This document shows, in pieces, positions 8,644 to 17,487 of a stretch of DNA of 64,000 nucleotides (its first letter is position 1; every line of letters begins with the position of its first letter). Source of the DNA: Corallococcus sp. NCRR (GTDB lineage Bacteria; Myxococcota; Myxococcia; Myxococcales; Myxococcaceae). A model generated the notes under the pieces. It had not been told where the DNA came from. It searched no databases and saw nothing but the letters and a program-made list of their open reading frames with translations. A program made the position numbers and the translations under genes. The stretch spans positions 6,572,001 to 6,636,000 of the forward strand of contig NZ_CP114039.1 of assembly GCF_026965535.1 (NCBI RefSeq). Direction: 5' to 3'.

Positions 8644-9320
8644 CGAAGCTGGAGAAGCTGCACCAGGAGATCATCGCGTGCCGGGCCTGCCCCCGGCTGG
8701 TGGCGTGGCGCGAGGAGGTGGCCCGCGTGAAGCGGCGCGCCTACCGCGACTGGGACTACTGGGGGAAGCCCGTCCCCGGCTTCGGCGACCCGAAGGCCCG
8801 GCTGATCATCGTGGGCCTGGCGCCCGCCGCGCACGGGGCCAACCGCACGGGGCGGATGTTCACCGGGGACCGCTCCGGCGACTTCCTCTACGCGGGGCTT
8901 CAGCGCGCGGGCTTCGCGAACCAGGGGCACAGCGAGCACCGGAATGACGGGCTGAAGCTGACGGACGCCTTCATCGTCGCCGCCGGCCGGTGCGCGCCGC
9001 CGGACAACAAGCCGCTGCCGGAGGAGCTGGCCCGCTGCGCGCCGTTCCTGGACCGGGAGATGGCGCTGTTGCCCGGACGGGTGCTGCTCGCCCTGGGGGC
9101 CATCGGGTGGAACGCCGCGCTGGCGTCCGCCGCCCGCACGGGCGGTCCGCTCCCCACGCCCCGTCCCGCCTTCGGCCATGGCGCCGAGTTCCGGCTGCCG
9201 GACGGCCGGTGGCTGGTGGGCAGCTACCACGTCAGCCAGCAGAACACCCAGACGGGGAGGCTCACCCCCGCCATGTTCGACGCGGTGATGAAACGCGTCC
9301 GCGCGTTGTTGGAGTCGTGA
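8640..9320 (+). CDS. Family 5 (UDGb-type) uracil-DNA glycosylase
   Basis: This 226-residue protein excises uracil (and, in the family, other deaminated bases) from DNA. Motif A reads GLAPAAHGANRTGRMFTGD and the C-terminal motif GSYHVSQQNTQTGRLT, both diagnostic of family 5 enzymes, which lack the catalytic Asp of family 1. Cys residues in CRACPRL near the N-terminus, and later ones (CAPP, RCAPF), can ligate the usual 4Fe-4S cluster. GTG 8640 overlaps the transporter stop (GTGA). A high-GC genome has much cytosine to deaminate, which fits the gene's retention. Confidence 0.9.
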   Translation: MTKLEKLHQEIIACRACPRLVAWREEVARVKRRAYRDWDYWGKPVPGFGDPKARLIIVGLAPAAHGANRTGRMFTGDRSGDFLYAGLQRAGFANQGHSEHRNDGLKLTDAFIVAAGRCAPPDNKPLPEELARCAPFLDREMALLPGRVLLALGAIGWNAALASAARTGGPLPTPRPAFGHGAEFRLPDGRWLVGSYHVSQQNTQTGRLTPAMFDAVMKRVRALLES

Positions 9321-9354
9321 GCATGGGGAAGATCAGGGCCCCTGCTCATGTTCC

Positions 9355-9384
9355 TTGACAGGTGCGGGAGCCCGCTGTTATTCC
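9355..9384 (+). promoter_or_regulatory. Promoter of tRNA-Val
   Basis: A consensus -35 TTGACA (9355-9360) is followed after 18 bases by TATTCC (9379-9384), 20 bases upstream of the tRNA. The -35 is perfect and the -10 weak. Confidence 0.6.
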
Positions 9385-9403
9385 CCGCGCCCATCCGCAC
9401 GAC

Positions 9404-9475
<72 letters not shown>

Positions 9476-9496
9476 TCATCAGTAAGTGATCCATCT

Positions 9497-9541
9497 CGCG
9501 GGCGGCCGGCTTTCTCAAAAGCCTGCCGCCCGCGGTTTTTT
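9497..9541 (+). terminator. Intrinsic terminator of tRNA-Val
   Basis: A 10-bp GC stem (9497-9506 with 9525-9534) is followed by six T residues (9536-9541). It separates the tRNA from thrS and could also act as an attenuator if transcription continues into thrS. Confidence 0.85.
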
Positions 9542-9563
9542 CCAGCGCAGAGGTTTATCCGCC

Positions 9564-11492
9564 ATGTCCGAATCCATCACGGTGACGCTCCCCGACGGCA
9601 GCCAGAAGCAGACCGCCCGGGGCACGACCATCGCGGACTTCGTGAAGGGCAGCATCGGCGTGGGGCTCGCGAAGGCGGCCCTGTTCGCCCGGGTCAACGG
9701 CCAGGACATGGACCTGGCCCGCACGCTCGACGAGGACGCGAAGCTGCAGATCTTCACGTCCAAGAGCCCGGAAGGCCTGGACCTCATCCGCCATGACGCC
9801 GCGCACGTGGTGGCCAGCGCCGTGCAGAAGCTGTTCCCCGGCACGCAGGTGACCATCGGTCCCGCGACGGAAGAAGGGTTCTATTACGACTTCTTCCGCG
9901 AGAAGCCCTTCACGCCGGAGGAGCTGGAGAAGATCGAAGCGGCCGCCAACGCGGAGCTCAAGCAGGACATGCCGTTCGTCCGCACCGAGATCTCCATGGA
10001 GGACGCCATCAAGCTCTTCGAGGAGAAGGGCGAGAAGTTCAAGGTGGAGATCGTCAAGGACATCGCCGCCAAGGGCGCCAAGACGCTCACGCTCTACACG
10101 CACGGCGACTGGGTGGACTTCTGCCTGGGGCCCCACGCGCCCAGCACCGGGAAGATCGGCGTCATCAAGATCCTCTCCTCCAGCGGCGCGTACTGGCGCG
10201 GCGACCACCGCAACCCCATGCTCCAGCGCGTGTACGGCACGGCCTTCTTCGACAAGAAGGCCCTGGACGCCTACCTCACGCGCATCGAAGAGGCCCGCAA
10301 GCGCGACCACCGCAAGCTGGGCAAGGAGCTGGACCTCTTCCACTTCCACCCGTACTCGCCGGGCGCCGCCTTCTGGACGCCCAAGGGCACCGCGCTCTAC
10401 CAGACGCTGTCGGACTGGATGCGCTCGCTCACGGCCGGTGACGGCTACGTGGAGATCAAGACGCCCCTGATGTTCAACAAGGGCCTCTGGGAGACGAGCG
10501 GCCACTGGGGCAAGTACAAGGAGAACATGTTCCTGGTGCTCGACAGCGAGTCCGGCGAGCACGACTTCTCCCTCAAGCCGATGAACTGCCCGTCGCACCA
10601 CCTGTTCTACGGCTTCAAGAAGCACAGCTACCGCGACCTGCCCCTGCGCCTGCACACCCAGGACGTGCTCCACCGCAACGAGGCGGCCGGCTCCCTGGGC
10701 GGCCTCACCCGCGTGCGCCAGTTCGCGCAGGACGACGCGCACATCTACTGCATGGAGAGCCAGATCACCGACGAGGTGCGGCGCTTCGTGCAGCTGTTGG
10801 ATCGCGTCTACAAGGCGGTGGGCCTCACCTACGCGGTGAAGCTGTCCACGCGCCCCGAGCAGCGCCTGGGCGACGACTCCCTCTGGGACCGCGCGGAGGG
10901 CGGCCTCAAGGCGGCCCTGGAGTCGCTGGGCCTGGCGTACGAGCTGGCCCCCGGCGACGGCGCCTTCTACGGCCCGAAGATCGACTTCGCGGTCTCCGAC
11001 AGCATCGGCCGTAAGTGGCAGTTGGGCACCATGCAGCTGGACTACCTGGCCCCGGAGCGCTTCGACCTCACCTACGTGGGCGAGGACAACGCCGAGCACC
11101 GCCCGGTGGTCCTCCACCGCGCCATCTTCGGCTCCTTCGAGCGCTTCACCGCCATCCTCATCGAGCACTTCGCAGGCGCCTTCCCCGCGTGGCTTGCCCC
11201 CGTGCAGGCGACCATCGTCACCGTGGCGGACCGTCAGCTGGACTACGCCCGCAAGGTGCGTGACGACCTGCGCGCCAAGGGCTTCCGCGTGGAGCTGGAC
11301 GAGCGCGGCATGACGCTCAACGCGAAGATCCGCGAAGCCCAGATGCAGAAGGTCCCCTTCACCCTGGTGGTGGGTGACAACGAGGTGGAGGCCGGCGCCG
11401 TGGCCCCCCGCCGGTACGGCGGCGAGGACCTGAAGACGATGAATGCCGCGGACTTCGAGGCGCTGCTGGCGAAGGAAGCCGCGCTGCCCTGA
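9564..11492 (+). CDS. thrS: Threonyl-tRNA synthetase
   Basis: The 642-residue length is normal for a bacterial ThrRS. The order is an N-terminal TGS domain (about residues 5-62), an editing domain with its HDAAHVVA signature (near 77-84), a class II catalytic core and a C-terminal anticodon-binding domain (from about 540). The zinc-binding Cys that selects Thr is visible in KPMNCPSHH, with [14 protein letters not shown] (motif 2 region) and the motif 3 Arg downstream. It charges tRNA-Thr in the cytosol. ATG 9564 gives the conserved start before the TGS strand. Gene order thrS-infC-rpmI-rplT-pheST-ihfA is the same as in enterobacteria. Confidence 0.98.
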   Translation: MSESITVTLPDGSQKQTARGTTIADFVKGSIGVGLAKAALFARVNGQDMDLARTLDEDAKLQIFTSKSPEGLDLIRHDAAHVVASAVQKLFPGTQVTIGPATEEGFYYDFFREKPFTPEELEKIEAAANAELKQDMPFVRTEISMEDAIKLFEEKGEKFKVEIVKDIAAKGAKTLTLYTHGDWVDFCLGPHAPSTGKIGVIKILSSSGAYWRGDHRNPMLQRVYGTAFFDKKALDAYLTRIEEARKRDHRKLGKELDLFHFHPYSPGAAFWTPKGTALYQTLSDWMRSLTAGDGYVEIKTPLMFNKGLWETSGHWGKYKENMFLVLDSESGEHDFSLKPMNCPSHHLFYGFKKHSYRDLPLRLHTQDVLHRNEAAGSLGGLTRVRQFAQDDAHIYCMESQITDEVRRFVQLLDRVYKAVGLTYAVKLSTRPEQRLGDDSLWDRAEGGLKAALESLGLAYELAPGDGAFYGPKIDFAVSDSIGRKWQLGTMQLDYLAPERFDLTYVGEDNAEHRPVVLHRAIFGSFERFTAILIEHFAGAFPAWLAPVQATIVTVADRQLDYARKVRDDLRAKGFRVELDERGMTLNAKIREAQMQKVPFTLVVGDNEVEAGAVAPRRYGGEDLKTMNAADFEALLAKEAALP

Positions 11493-11593
11493 GTTGTGTA
11501 GGGGACTTGACTCCCCGTCCGGGCTGGACTACTTGCGCGACTTCCGGGGATTGAGGCACGCCCTCATCCCCCGAGCCGTCGGAGGGTCCTCCC

Positions 11594-12244
<651 letters not shown>

Positions 12245-12341
12245 TAGAGGCTTCCGCCCAAAGCGTCCGGGAACCGTGTGTCCCGGTCCGCCGTCAGTCA
12301 CGAAGACTGCCGGCCGACAGGCAGAAGGAAGGTTTGGGATC
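12245..12341 (+). promoter_or_regulatory. Leader of rpmI-rplT with small hairpin
   Basis: The 97-base gap holds a 6-bp hairpin CCGGGA/TCCCGG (12267-12272 with 12281-12286) and the GAAGGAAGG ribosome-binding site. Autogenous control of rpmI-rplT by L20 is known in E. coli and Bacillus; whether this leader binds L20 is untested. Confidence 0.35.
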
Positions 12342-12548
12342 ATGCCCAAGTTGAAGACCCGCAGCGCCGCGAAGAAGCGCTTCCACGTGAAGAAGAGCGG
12401 CCAGGTGAAGTTCGGCAAGGCGTTCAGCAAGCACCTGTTCACCTTCTCCAAGACGCCCAAGCAGAAGCGCGGCAACCGTGGCACGGGCCACCTGCGCGAC
12501 ATGGACGCGAAGAAGGTCATCAAGGAGCTGTTCCCCTACGGCGCCTGA
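12342..12548 (+). CDS. rpmI: 50S ribosomal protein L35
   Basis: The 68-residue protein starts MPKLKTRSAAKKRF and ends HLRDMDAKKVIKELFPYGA, matching bacterial L35 over its full length. It is very basic and belongs to the large subunit, buried among 23S rRNA helices. GGAAGG lies 5-10 bases upstream of ATG 12342. It sits between infC and rplT as in most bacteria. Confidence 0.98.
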   Translation: MPKLKTRSAAKKRFHVKKSGQVKFGKAFSKHLFTFSKTPKQKRGNRGTGHLRDMDAKKVIKELFPYGA

Positions 12549-12638
12549 GTCGTCCTCGGGTTTGAACCAATCGTGAGTCCTGGCGGAGCGGCGTGAGGCC
12601 AGCGCCCCGGGCTCCCTTCCAGAAGTCAGGAGTGTGTC

Positions 12639-12986
12639 ATGCGCGTCAAAAAGGGTTTCAAGGCTCGTCGTCGTCGTAATCGCATTCTCAAGCTTGCGAA
12701 GGGCTTCCGCGGCCGTCGCAAGAACTGCTACCGCCGTGCGAACCAGGCCGTCGAGCGCGCCCTGGACTACGCCACCCGCGACCGCGCGGTGCGCAAGCGC
12801 AACTTCCGCTCCCTGTGGATCGTCCGCATCAACGCGGCCGCCCGCACCGTGGGCCTGTCCTACTCGAAGCTGATCGCCGGCCTGGCGAAGGCGAAGATCT
12901 CCCTGGACCGCAAGGTCCTGTCGGATCTGGCCATCGCGGACCCCGCGGGCTTTGCCGCCATCGCCAACATCGCGAAGGCAGCCTGA
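12639..12986 (+). CDS. rplT: 50S ribosomal protein L20
   Basis: The 115-residue protein starts [29 protein letters not shown], the basic N-terminal arm of L20, followed by the globular domain with [15 protein letters not shown]20 is needed for early 50S assembly and represses its own operon in E. coli and B. subtilis. The 90-base gap after rpmI may carry part of such a control element. A strong terminator follows. Confidence 0.98.
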   Translation: MRVKKGFKARRRRNRILKLAKGFRGRRKNCYRRANQAVERALDYATRDRAVRKRNFRSLWIVRINAAARTVGLSYSKLIAGLAKAKISLDRKVLSDLAIADPAGFAAIANIAKAA

Positions 12987-13025
12987 GACACGGCCGGCGG
13001 TGACGCCGGCTCCCGAAGCTGAAAC

Positions 13026-13059
13026 GGGCTGCCTCCACCAGGGGGCGGCCCTTTTTTTT
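13026..13059 (+). terminator. Intrinsic terminator after rplT
   Basis: An 8-bp stem (13026-13033 with 13044-13051, one G-U pair) is followed immediately by eight T residues. It should separate, or attenuate, transcription between the infC-rpmI-rplT and pheST-ihfA segments. Confidence 0.88.
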
Positions 13060-13111
13060 GCCCGGTGCCAGAAGGCGTTCCGGGGCGTGAATGGAAGGCG
13101 GGAAGAGGACC

Positions 13112-14161
13112 ATGCGAGACCGGTTGCAGGCGTTGGCGGACGCGGCGCGCCAGGAGATCTCCGGCGTGTCGGAGCCCTCGCAGGTGGAGGCGTTGCGCAT
13201 CCGCTACCTGGGCAAGAAGGGCGAGCTGTCCGCGGTGCTGGGCGGCATGGGCAAGCTGCCCCCGGATGAGCGGCGCGCGTTGGGAGAGATCGCCAACACC
13301 GTCAAGGCGGAGCTGGAGCAGCTACTGGCGGACGCCACGAAGCGGGCGGAGGAGGCCGCGCTGGAGGCCCAGCTGAAGGGCCCGAAGCTGGACGTGACGC
13401 TGCCCGGGCGCGCGGTGCTGCCCGGCGGACGGCACCCGGTGTCGCGCACGCTGGAGGACATCGTCCGCACGTTCGCGCGCCTCGGGTTCGAGGTGGCCGT
13501 TGGGCCGGAGATCGAGCTCGACTACTTCAACTTCGAGGCGCTGAACCTGCCCAAGGACCACCCCGCGCGGGACATGCAGGACACGTTCTACGTGGACGAG
13601 CCCTCCTTGGGCCACGCGAAGAAGGCGGACAGCCCGTCGCTCTTGCGCACGCACACGTCGCCGGTGCAGGTGCGGCACATGCTGTCGCGCAAGCCGCCCA
13701 TCCGCGCGGTGATGCCGGGCCGGGTGTACCGGCGGGACTCGGACATCACGCACACGCCCATGTTCCACCAGGTGGAAGGCCTGCTGGTGGACAAGGACGT
13801 GAGCTTCGCGGAGCTGAAGGGCACGCTGGACGCGTTCGTGAAGGCGTTCTTCGGCTCGGAGACGCGCACGCGCTTCCGCCCGTCGTTCTTCCCCTTCACG
13901 GAGCCCTCCGCGGAGGTGGACGTCACCTGTGCGTCGTGCGGCGGCAAGGGCTGCCGCGTGTGCAAGCAGACCGGCTGGCTGGAGGTGCTGGGCAGCGGCA
14001 TGGTGCACCCGAACGTCTTCACCGCCGCGGGCTACGACCCGAAGGAAGTGACGGGCTACGCGTTCGGCATGGGCGTGGAGCGCCTGGCCATGCTGCGCTA
14101 CGGCATCGACGACCTGCGGATGATGTTCGAGAACGACGCGCGCTTCCTCGCGCAGTTCTGA
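13112..14161 (+). CDS. pheS: Phenylalanyl-tRNA synthetase alpha subunit
   Basis: The protein is 349 residues. An N-terminal coiled-coil arm (about 1-85, with [15 protein letters not shown]) precedes the class II core. Visible landmarks are [12 protein letters not shown], the motif 2 region [22 protein letters not shown], and the motif 3 region with [31 protein letters not shown] belongs to the Phe pocket. [13 protein letters not shown] insertion (two CxxC-like pairs) is common in bacterial PheS and could hold a metal. ATG 13112 follows GGAAGAGG; an upstream in-frame ATG at 13091 is less likely. It forms an alpha2beta2 enzyme with PheT, encoded 30 bases downstream. Confidence 0.97.
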   Translation: MRDRLQALADAARQEISGVSEPSQVEALRIRYLGKKGELSAVLGGMGKLPPDERRALGEIANTVKAELEQLLADATKRAEEAALEAQLKGPKLDVTLPGRAVLPGGRHPVSRTLEDIVRTFARLGFEVAVGPEIELDYFNFEALNLPKDHPARDMQDTFYVDEPSLGHAKKADSPSLLRTHTSPVQVRHMLSRKPPIRAVMPGRVYRRDSDITHTPMFHQVEGLLVDKDVSFAELKGTLDAFVKAFFGSETRTRFRPSFFPFTEPSAEVDVTCASCGGKGCRVCKQTGWLEVLGSGMVHPNVFTAAGYDPKEVTGYAFGMGVERLAMLRYGIDDLRMMFENDARFLAQF

Positions 14162-14191
14162 TTCCGGCCCACCACTCAAGAGGACAACCCT

Positions 14192-16606
14192 GTGAAGATT
14201 TCAGTGAAGTGGCTGGGTGATTACGTCGCGCTGCCGCCGTCCGTGGACGAGCTGGCGCGCAAGCTGACCGCGGCGGGCCTGGAGATCGAAGGCGTGGAGC
14301 GCCCCGGCGAGGGCCTGCGCGGCGTGGTGGTGGCGCAGATCCGCGAGTCGGTGCAGCACCCCAACGCGGACAAGCTGTCCGTCACGCAGGTGGACATCGG
14401 CGGCTCCGCGCTGTTCCAGGTGGTGTGCGGCGCGAAGAACTTCAAGGTCGGTGACAAGGTGCCGCTGGCCACGGTGGGCGCGAAGCTGCCCAACGGCATG
14501 GAGATCAAGCAGGCCGCGCTCCGGGGCGTGGACAGCTTCGGCATGCTCTGCTCCGCGAAGGAGCTGGGCATCACTGAGGACTCGTCCGGCCTGCTCATCC
14601 TCCCCGCGGACACGAAGCTGGGCCTCCCCATCGCGGAGGCCCTGGGGCTGGATGACTCCGTGCTGGAGGTGAACGTCACCCCGAACCGGCCGGATGCGTT
14701 GAGCCACCTGGGCATCGCGCGCGAGGTGGGCGTGGTGACGGGCGCGCAGCTGAAGCCGCCGCAGCCGAAGCCCACCGAGTCCGGCAAGGACGTGGCGGAG
14801 CTGGTGAAGGTGCGCATCGACGCGAAGGAGCGCTGCTCGCGCTACGCGGCGCGGGTGGTGGAGGGCATCACCGTCCAGCCGTCGCCTCAGTGGATGCAGG
14901 ACCGGCTGAAGGCGTGCGGCGTGCGTGCCATCAACAACGTGGTGGACGTCACCAACTACGTGCTCCTGGAGTACGGCCAGCCGCTGCACGCGTTCGACCT
15001 GGAGAAGGTGGCGGGCCAGGAGATCGTCGTCCGCACCGCGAAGCCGGGCGAGAAGCTGCGCACGCTGGATGACAAGGAGCGCACGCTGGACGCGGACGAC
15101 CTGGTCATCGCGGACCGCGACCGCGCCCAGGCGCTGGCGGGCGTGATGGGCGGCGGCGACAGCGAGGTGACGCAGGGCACGAAGCGCATCGTCATCGAGT
15201 CCGCGCACTTCCACGGCTCGGGCGTGCGCCGGTCCGCGAAGCGCTACGCGCTGCACACGGAGGCGTCGCACCGCTTCGAGCGCGGGGCGGACCTGGACGC
15301 GGTGCTGCCGGCGTTGGACCGGGCCGCTCAGCTCATCGCGGAGCTGTCGGGTGGCACGGTGGCGCCGGGCCGGGTGGACGTGCAGCCGGAGCCCCTGGCG
15401 CCGCGCCGGGCGACGCTGCGCTACGCGCGGGTGGAGAAGGTGCTGGGCGTGGCGGTGCCGGAGGCGGAGGTCCGGCGCATCCTGACGGCGCTGGGCTTCA
15501 AGTCCGTGGAGGAGGCGCAGGGGCAGACGACGTACGAGGTGCCCCGGGCGCGCGTGGACGTGGAGCGCGAGGAGGACCTGATGGAGGAGGTCGCCCGCGT
15601 GTACGGCTACGACAACATCCCGGCGCGGCTGCCGCGAGGGCTGGAGACGCTGGCGCCGGAGCCCCTGTCCATGGAGGCCGAGCGCCGGCTGCGCCACGCG
15701 CTGGGCGGCGTGGGCCTGTCCGAGGTGGTGAACTACTCGTTCGTGGCGCCGAAGTCGCTGGAGGTGCTGGGCGGGAAGGAAGCGCCCATCGCGCTGATGA
15801 ACCCGCTGAGCGTCGAGCAGTCGGTGATGCGCACGAGCCTCTTGCCGGGCCTGCTGGAGAACCTGTCGCGCAGCGTGCGCCATCAGGTGGAGTCGGTGGG
15901 CCTCTACGAGACGGGCCGGGCGTACTTCCGGGACGCGCAGGGCGGGCAGGGCATGCGCCCGGCGGCTCGCGAGGTGCCGCGCGTGGCGGGCCTGGTGTGG
16001 GGCCTGCGGGGCGGTGGCCGGAGCTGGACGCAGAAGGACTCGCGCGTGGACTTCTACGACGCGAAGGGCGCGGTGGAGGCGCTGCTGCACGCCCTGCACG
16101 TGGAGGGCGCGGCCTTCACCCCTGCGGAGGCCCCCGCGTACCACCCGCGGAGCTGCGCGCAGGTGGCGCTCAATGACGGGACGGTGCTGGGCCTGGTGGG
16201 CGAGGTGCACCCGCGCGTGGCGAAGGCGCTGGGCCTGCCGGAGGGCGTGTTCGTGTTCGAACTGGACACGGATCCGCTGTACGCGGCGGCGCGGCTGGTG
16301 CCGCAGGCGGCGGCGCTGCCGAAGTACCCGGCGGTGCTGCGCGACCTGGCGGTGGTGGTGCCGCTGGAGCTGCGCAACGAGGAGGTGCGCCGGGTCATCC
16401 TGGAGGTGGGAGCCCCGCTGGTGGAGGACGCGCTGGTGTTCGACGTCTACACGGGCAAGCCCATCCCCGAGGGGAAGAAGAACCTGGCGTACGCCTTGAG
16501 GTACCGCTCGCCCGAGCGGACGCTGACCGACGCGGAGGTCACGGCGGCCCACCAGCGCATCATCACCGAGGTGAACCAGCGGCTGGGAGCGGCGCTGCGC
16601 GCCTGA
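14192..16606 (+). CDS. pheT: Phenylalanyl-tRNA synthetase beta subunit
   Basis: The 804 residues match bacterial PheT. The order is an N-terminal region starting MKISVKWLGDYV, an EMAP/tRNA-binding domain (about 40-150, with HPNADKLSVTQVDIGG), the B3/B4 domain, which holds the editing site (about 210-400), the B5 domain, a catalytic-like domain, and a C-terminal ferredoxin-fold anticodon-binding domain (about 710-804, starting near PKYPAVLRDLAVVV). GTG 14192 is preceded by AAGAGG. It is cotranscribed with pheS, and ihfA follows 94 bases after the stop. Confidence 0.97.
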   Translation: MKISVKWLGDYVALPPSVDELARKLTAAGLEIEGVERPGEGLRGVVVAQIRESVQHPNADKLSVTQVDIGGSALFQVVCGAKNFKVGDKVPLATVGAKLPNGMEIKQAALRGVDSFGMLCSAKELGITEDSSGLLILPADTKLGLPIAEALGLDDSVLEVNVTPNRPDALSHLGIAREVGVVTGAQLKPPQPKPTESGKDVAELVKVRIDAKERCSRYAARVVEGITVQPSPQWMQDRLKACGVRAINNVVDVTNYVLLEYGQPLHAFDLEKVAGQEIVVRTAKPGEKLRTLDDKERTLDADDLVIADRDRAQALAGVMGGGDSEVTQGTKRIVIESAHFHGSGVRRSAKRYALHTEASHRFERGADLDAVLPALDRAAQLIAELSGGTVAPGRVDVQPEPLAPRRATLRYARVEKVLGVAVPEAEVRRILTALGFKSVEEAQGQTTYEVPRARVDVEREEDLMEEVARVYGYDNIPARLPRGLETLAPEPLSMEAERRLRHALGGVGLSEVVNYSFVAPKSLEVLGGKEAPIALMNPLSVEQSVMRTSLLPGLLENLSRSVRHQVESVGLYETGRAYFRDAQGGQGMRPAAREVPRVAGLVWGLRGGGRSWTQKDSRVDFYDAKGAVEALLHALHVEGAAFTPAEAPAYHPRSCAQVALNDGTVLGLVGEVHPRVAKALGLPEGVFVFELDTDPLYAAARLVPQAAALPKYPAVLRDLAVVVPLELRNEEVRRVILEVGAPLVEDALVFDVYTGKPIPEGKKNLAYALRYRSPERTLTDAEVTAAHQRIITEVNQRLGAALRA

Positions 16607-16700
16607 ATTCCTGAATGAAGTCAGGACGTTGACACGGTTCGGGGAAGGCTGACACCATGCCCCGCGTTCACCGGCCAATCACGGGTGCCAGAGGACTCGC

Positions 16701-17087
16701 ATGACGAAAGCGGACATCATCGAGGGGGTCTACGAGAAGGTCGGCTTCTCCAAGAAGGAGTCGGCGGAGATCGTCGAGCTCGTCTTCGACACCGTGAAGG
16801 AGACGTTGGAGCGCGGGGACAAGATCAAGATCTCCGGGTTCGGAAACTTCCAGGTGCGCCAGAAGAAGGCGCGCGTGGGCCGCAACCCGCAGACGGGCAA
16901 GGAGATCGAGATCAGTGCCCGCCGGGTCCTGACCTTCCGGCCGAGCCAGGTGTTGAAGAGTGCCCTGAACGGCGAGGCACCCCCGGAGAACCACGCGGAG
17001 ATCGACGCGCAGGAAGAGGCGGCGGCGGACGCGGCGGAAGCCCGGGGCGAGGACTTCGACGAGGGAATGGAAGAGGGTGACGAGTAG
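16701..17087 (+). CDS. ihfA: Integration host factor alpha subunit with acidic tail
   Basis: This DNA-bending HU/IHF-family protein starts MTKADIIEGVYEKVGFSKKES, and its arm contains GRNPQTGKEIEISARRVLTFRPS with the conserved Pro that intercalates DNA. The position directly after pheT is the classical ihfA locus. The 128-residue length exceeds the usual 95-100: residues from about 98 onward form a very acidic Asp/Glu/Ala tail (EEAAADAAEARGEDFDEGMEEGDE). Such a tail could weaken DNA binding or contact basic proteins; this is inference. A TTGACA at 16629 may give the gene its own promoter. Confidence 0.93.
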   Translation: MTKADIIEGVYEKVGFSKKESAEIVELVFDTVKETLERGDKIKISGFGNFQVRQKKARVGRNPQTGKEIEISARRVLTFRPSQVLKSALNGEAPPENHAEIDAQEEAAADAAEARGEDFDEGMEEGDE

Positions 17088-17118
17088 GTTTTTTTCACCG
17101 GTGTCCGTCACCTCGCGC

Positions 17119-17147
17119 TTGACCCAAGAAAGCGGCGAGGGCATAAG
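17119..17147 (+). promoter_or_regulatory. Promoter of tRNA-Pro
   Basis: TTGACC (17119-17124), a 17-base spacer and CATAAG (17142-17147) lie 28 bases upstream of the tRNA. This is a good match to a housekeeping sigma promoter. Confidence 0.65.
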
Positions 17148-17173
17148 GCAGCACCGTTTCACGACGGCGGTTC

Positions 17174-17251
<78 letters not shown>

Positions 17252-17256
17252 AAATG

Positions 17257-17308
17257 AAGGCCCTGGAGTTTCCGGTGCAAGCCGGTGACTCCAGGGCCTT
17301 TGTTTTTT
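17257..17308 (+). terminator. Intrinsic terminator of tRNA-Pro
   Basis: A perfect 13-bp stem (17257-17269 with 17288-17300) is followed by TGTTTTTT. Confidence 0.9.
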
Positions 17309-17487
17309 CCGCGAGCGGGCAGGTGGCGAGCCCTGGCCCTACGTGGGCGTGAGCCGGCTAGACACTTCGCTGCGCTTCCCCTGGGAGAACCTCCGCGCCT
17401 ACAGCTCCGCCTACCTCTCATGGGGAGTCACCTTGAACGGTGGAATCTCGTCGGCCAGTGTGACCGAGAGCCGAGGGGAGGCCTGGC
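17309..17487 (+). promoter_or_regulatory. Intergenic stretch upstream of the GTPase pair
   Basis: About 180 bases lie between the tRNA-Pro terminator and the first GTPase. GGGGAGG near 17474-17480 is the ribosome-binding site. I see no copy of the tRNA 3' end, no integrase remnant and no convincing small gene. Confidence 0.3.

Noticed and set aside
9476..9563. T-box or other tRNA-sensing leader upstream of thrS
   Set aside because: The stem with six T residues is explained as the tRNA-Val terminator, and no T-box element (the conserved T-box motif or a Thr specifier loop) is visible.
14201..16678. 825-codon minus-strand frame opposite pheT
   Set aside because: pheT is certain on the plus strand; the antisense translation is low-complexity His/Arg/Leu/Gln.
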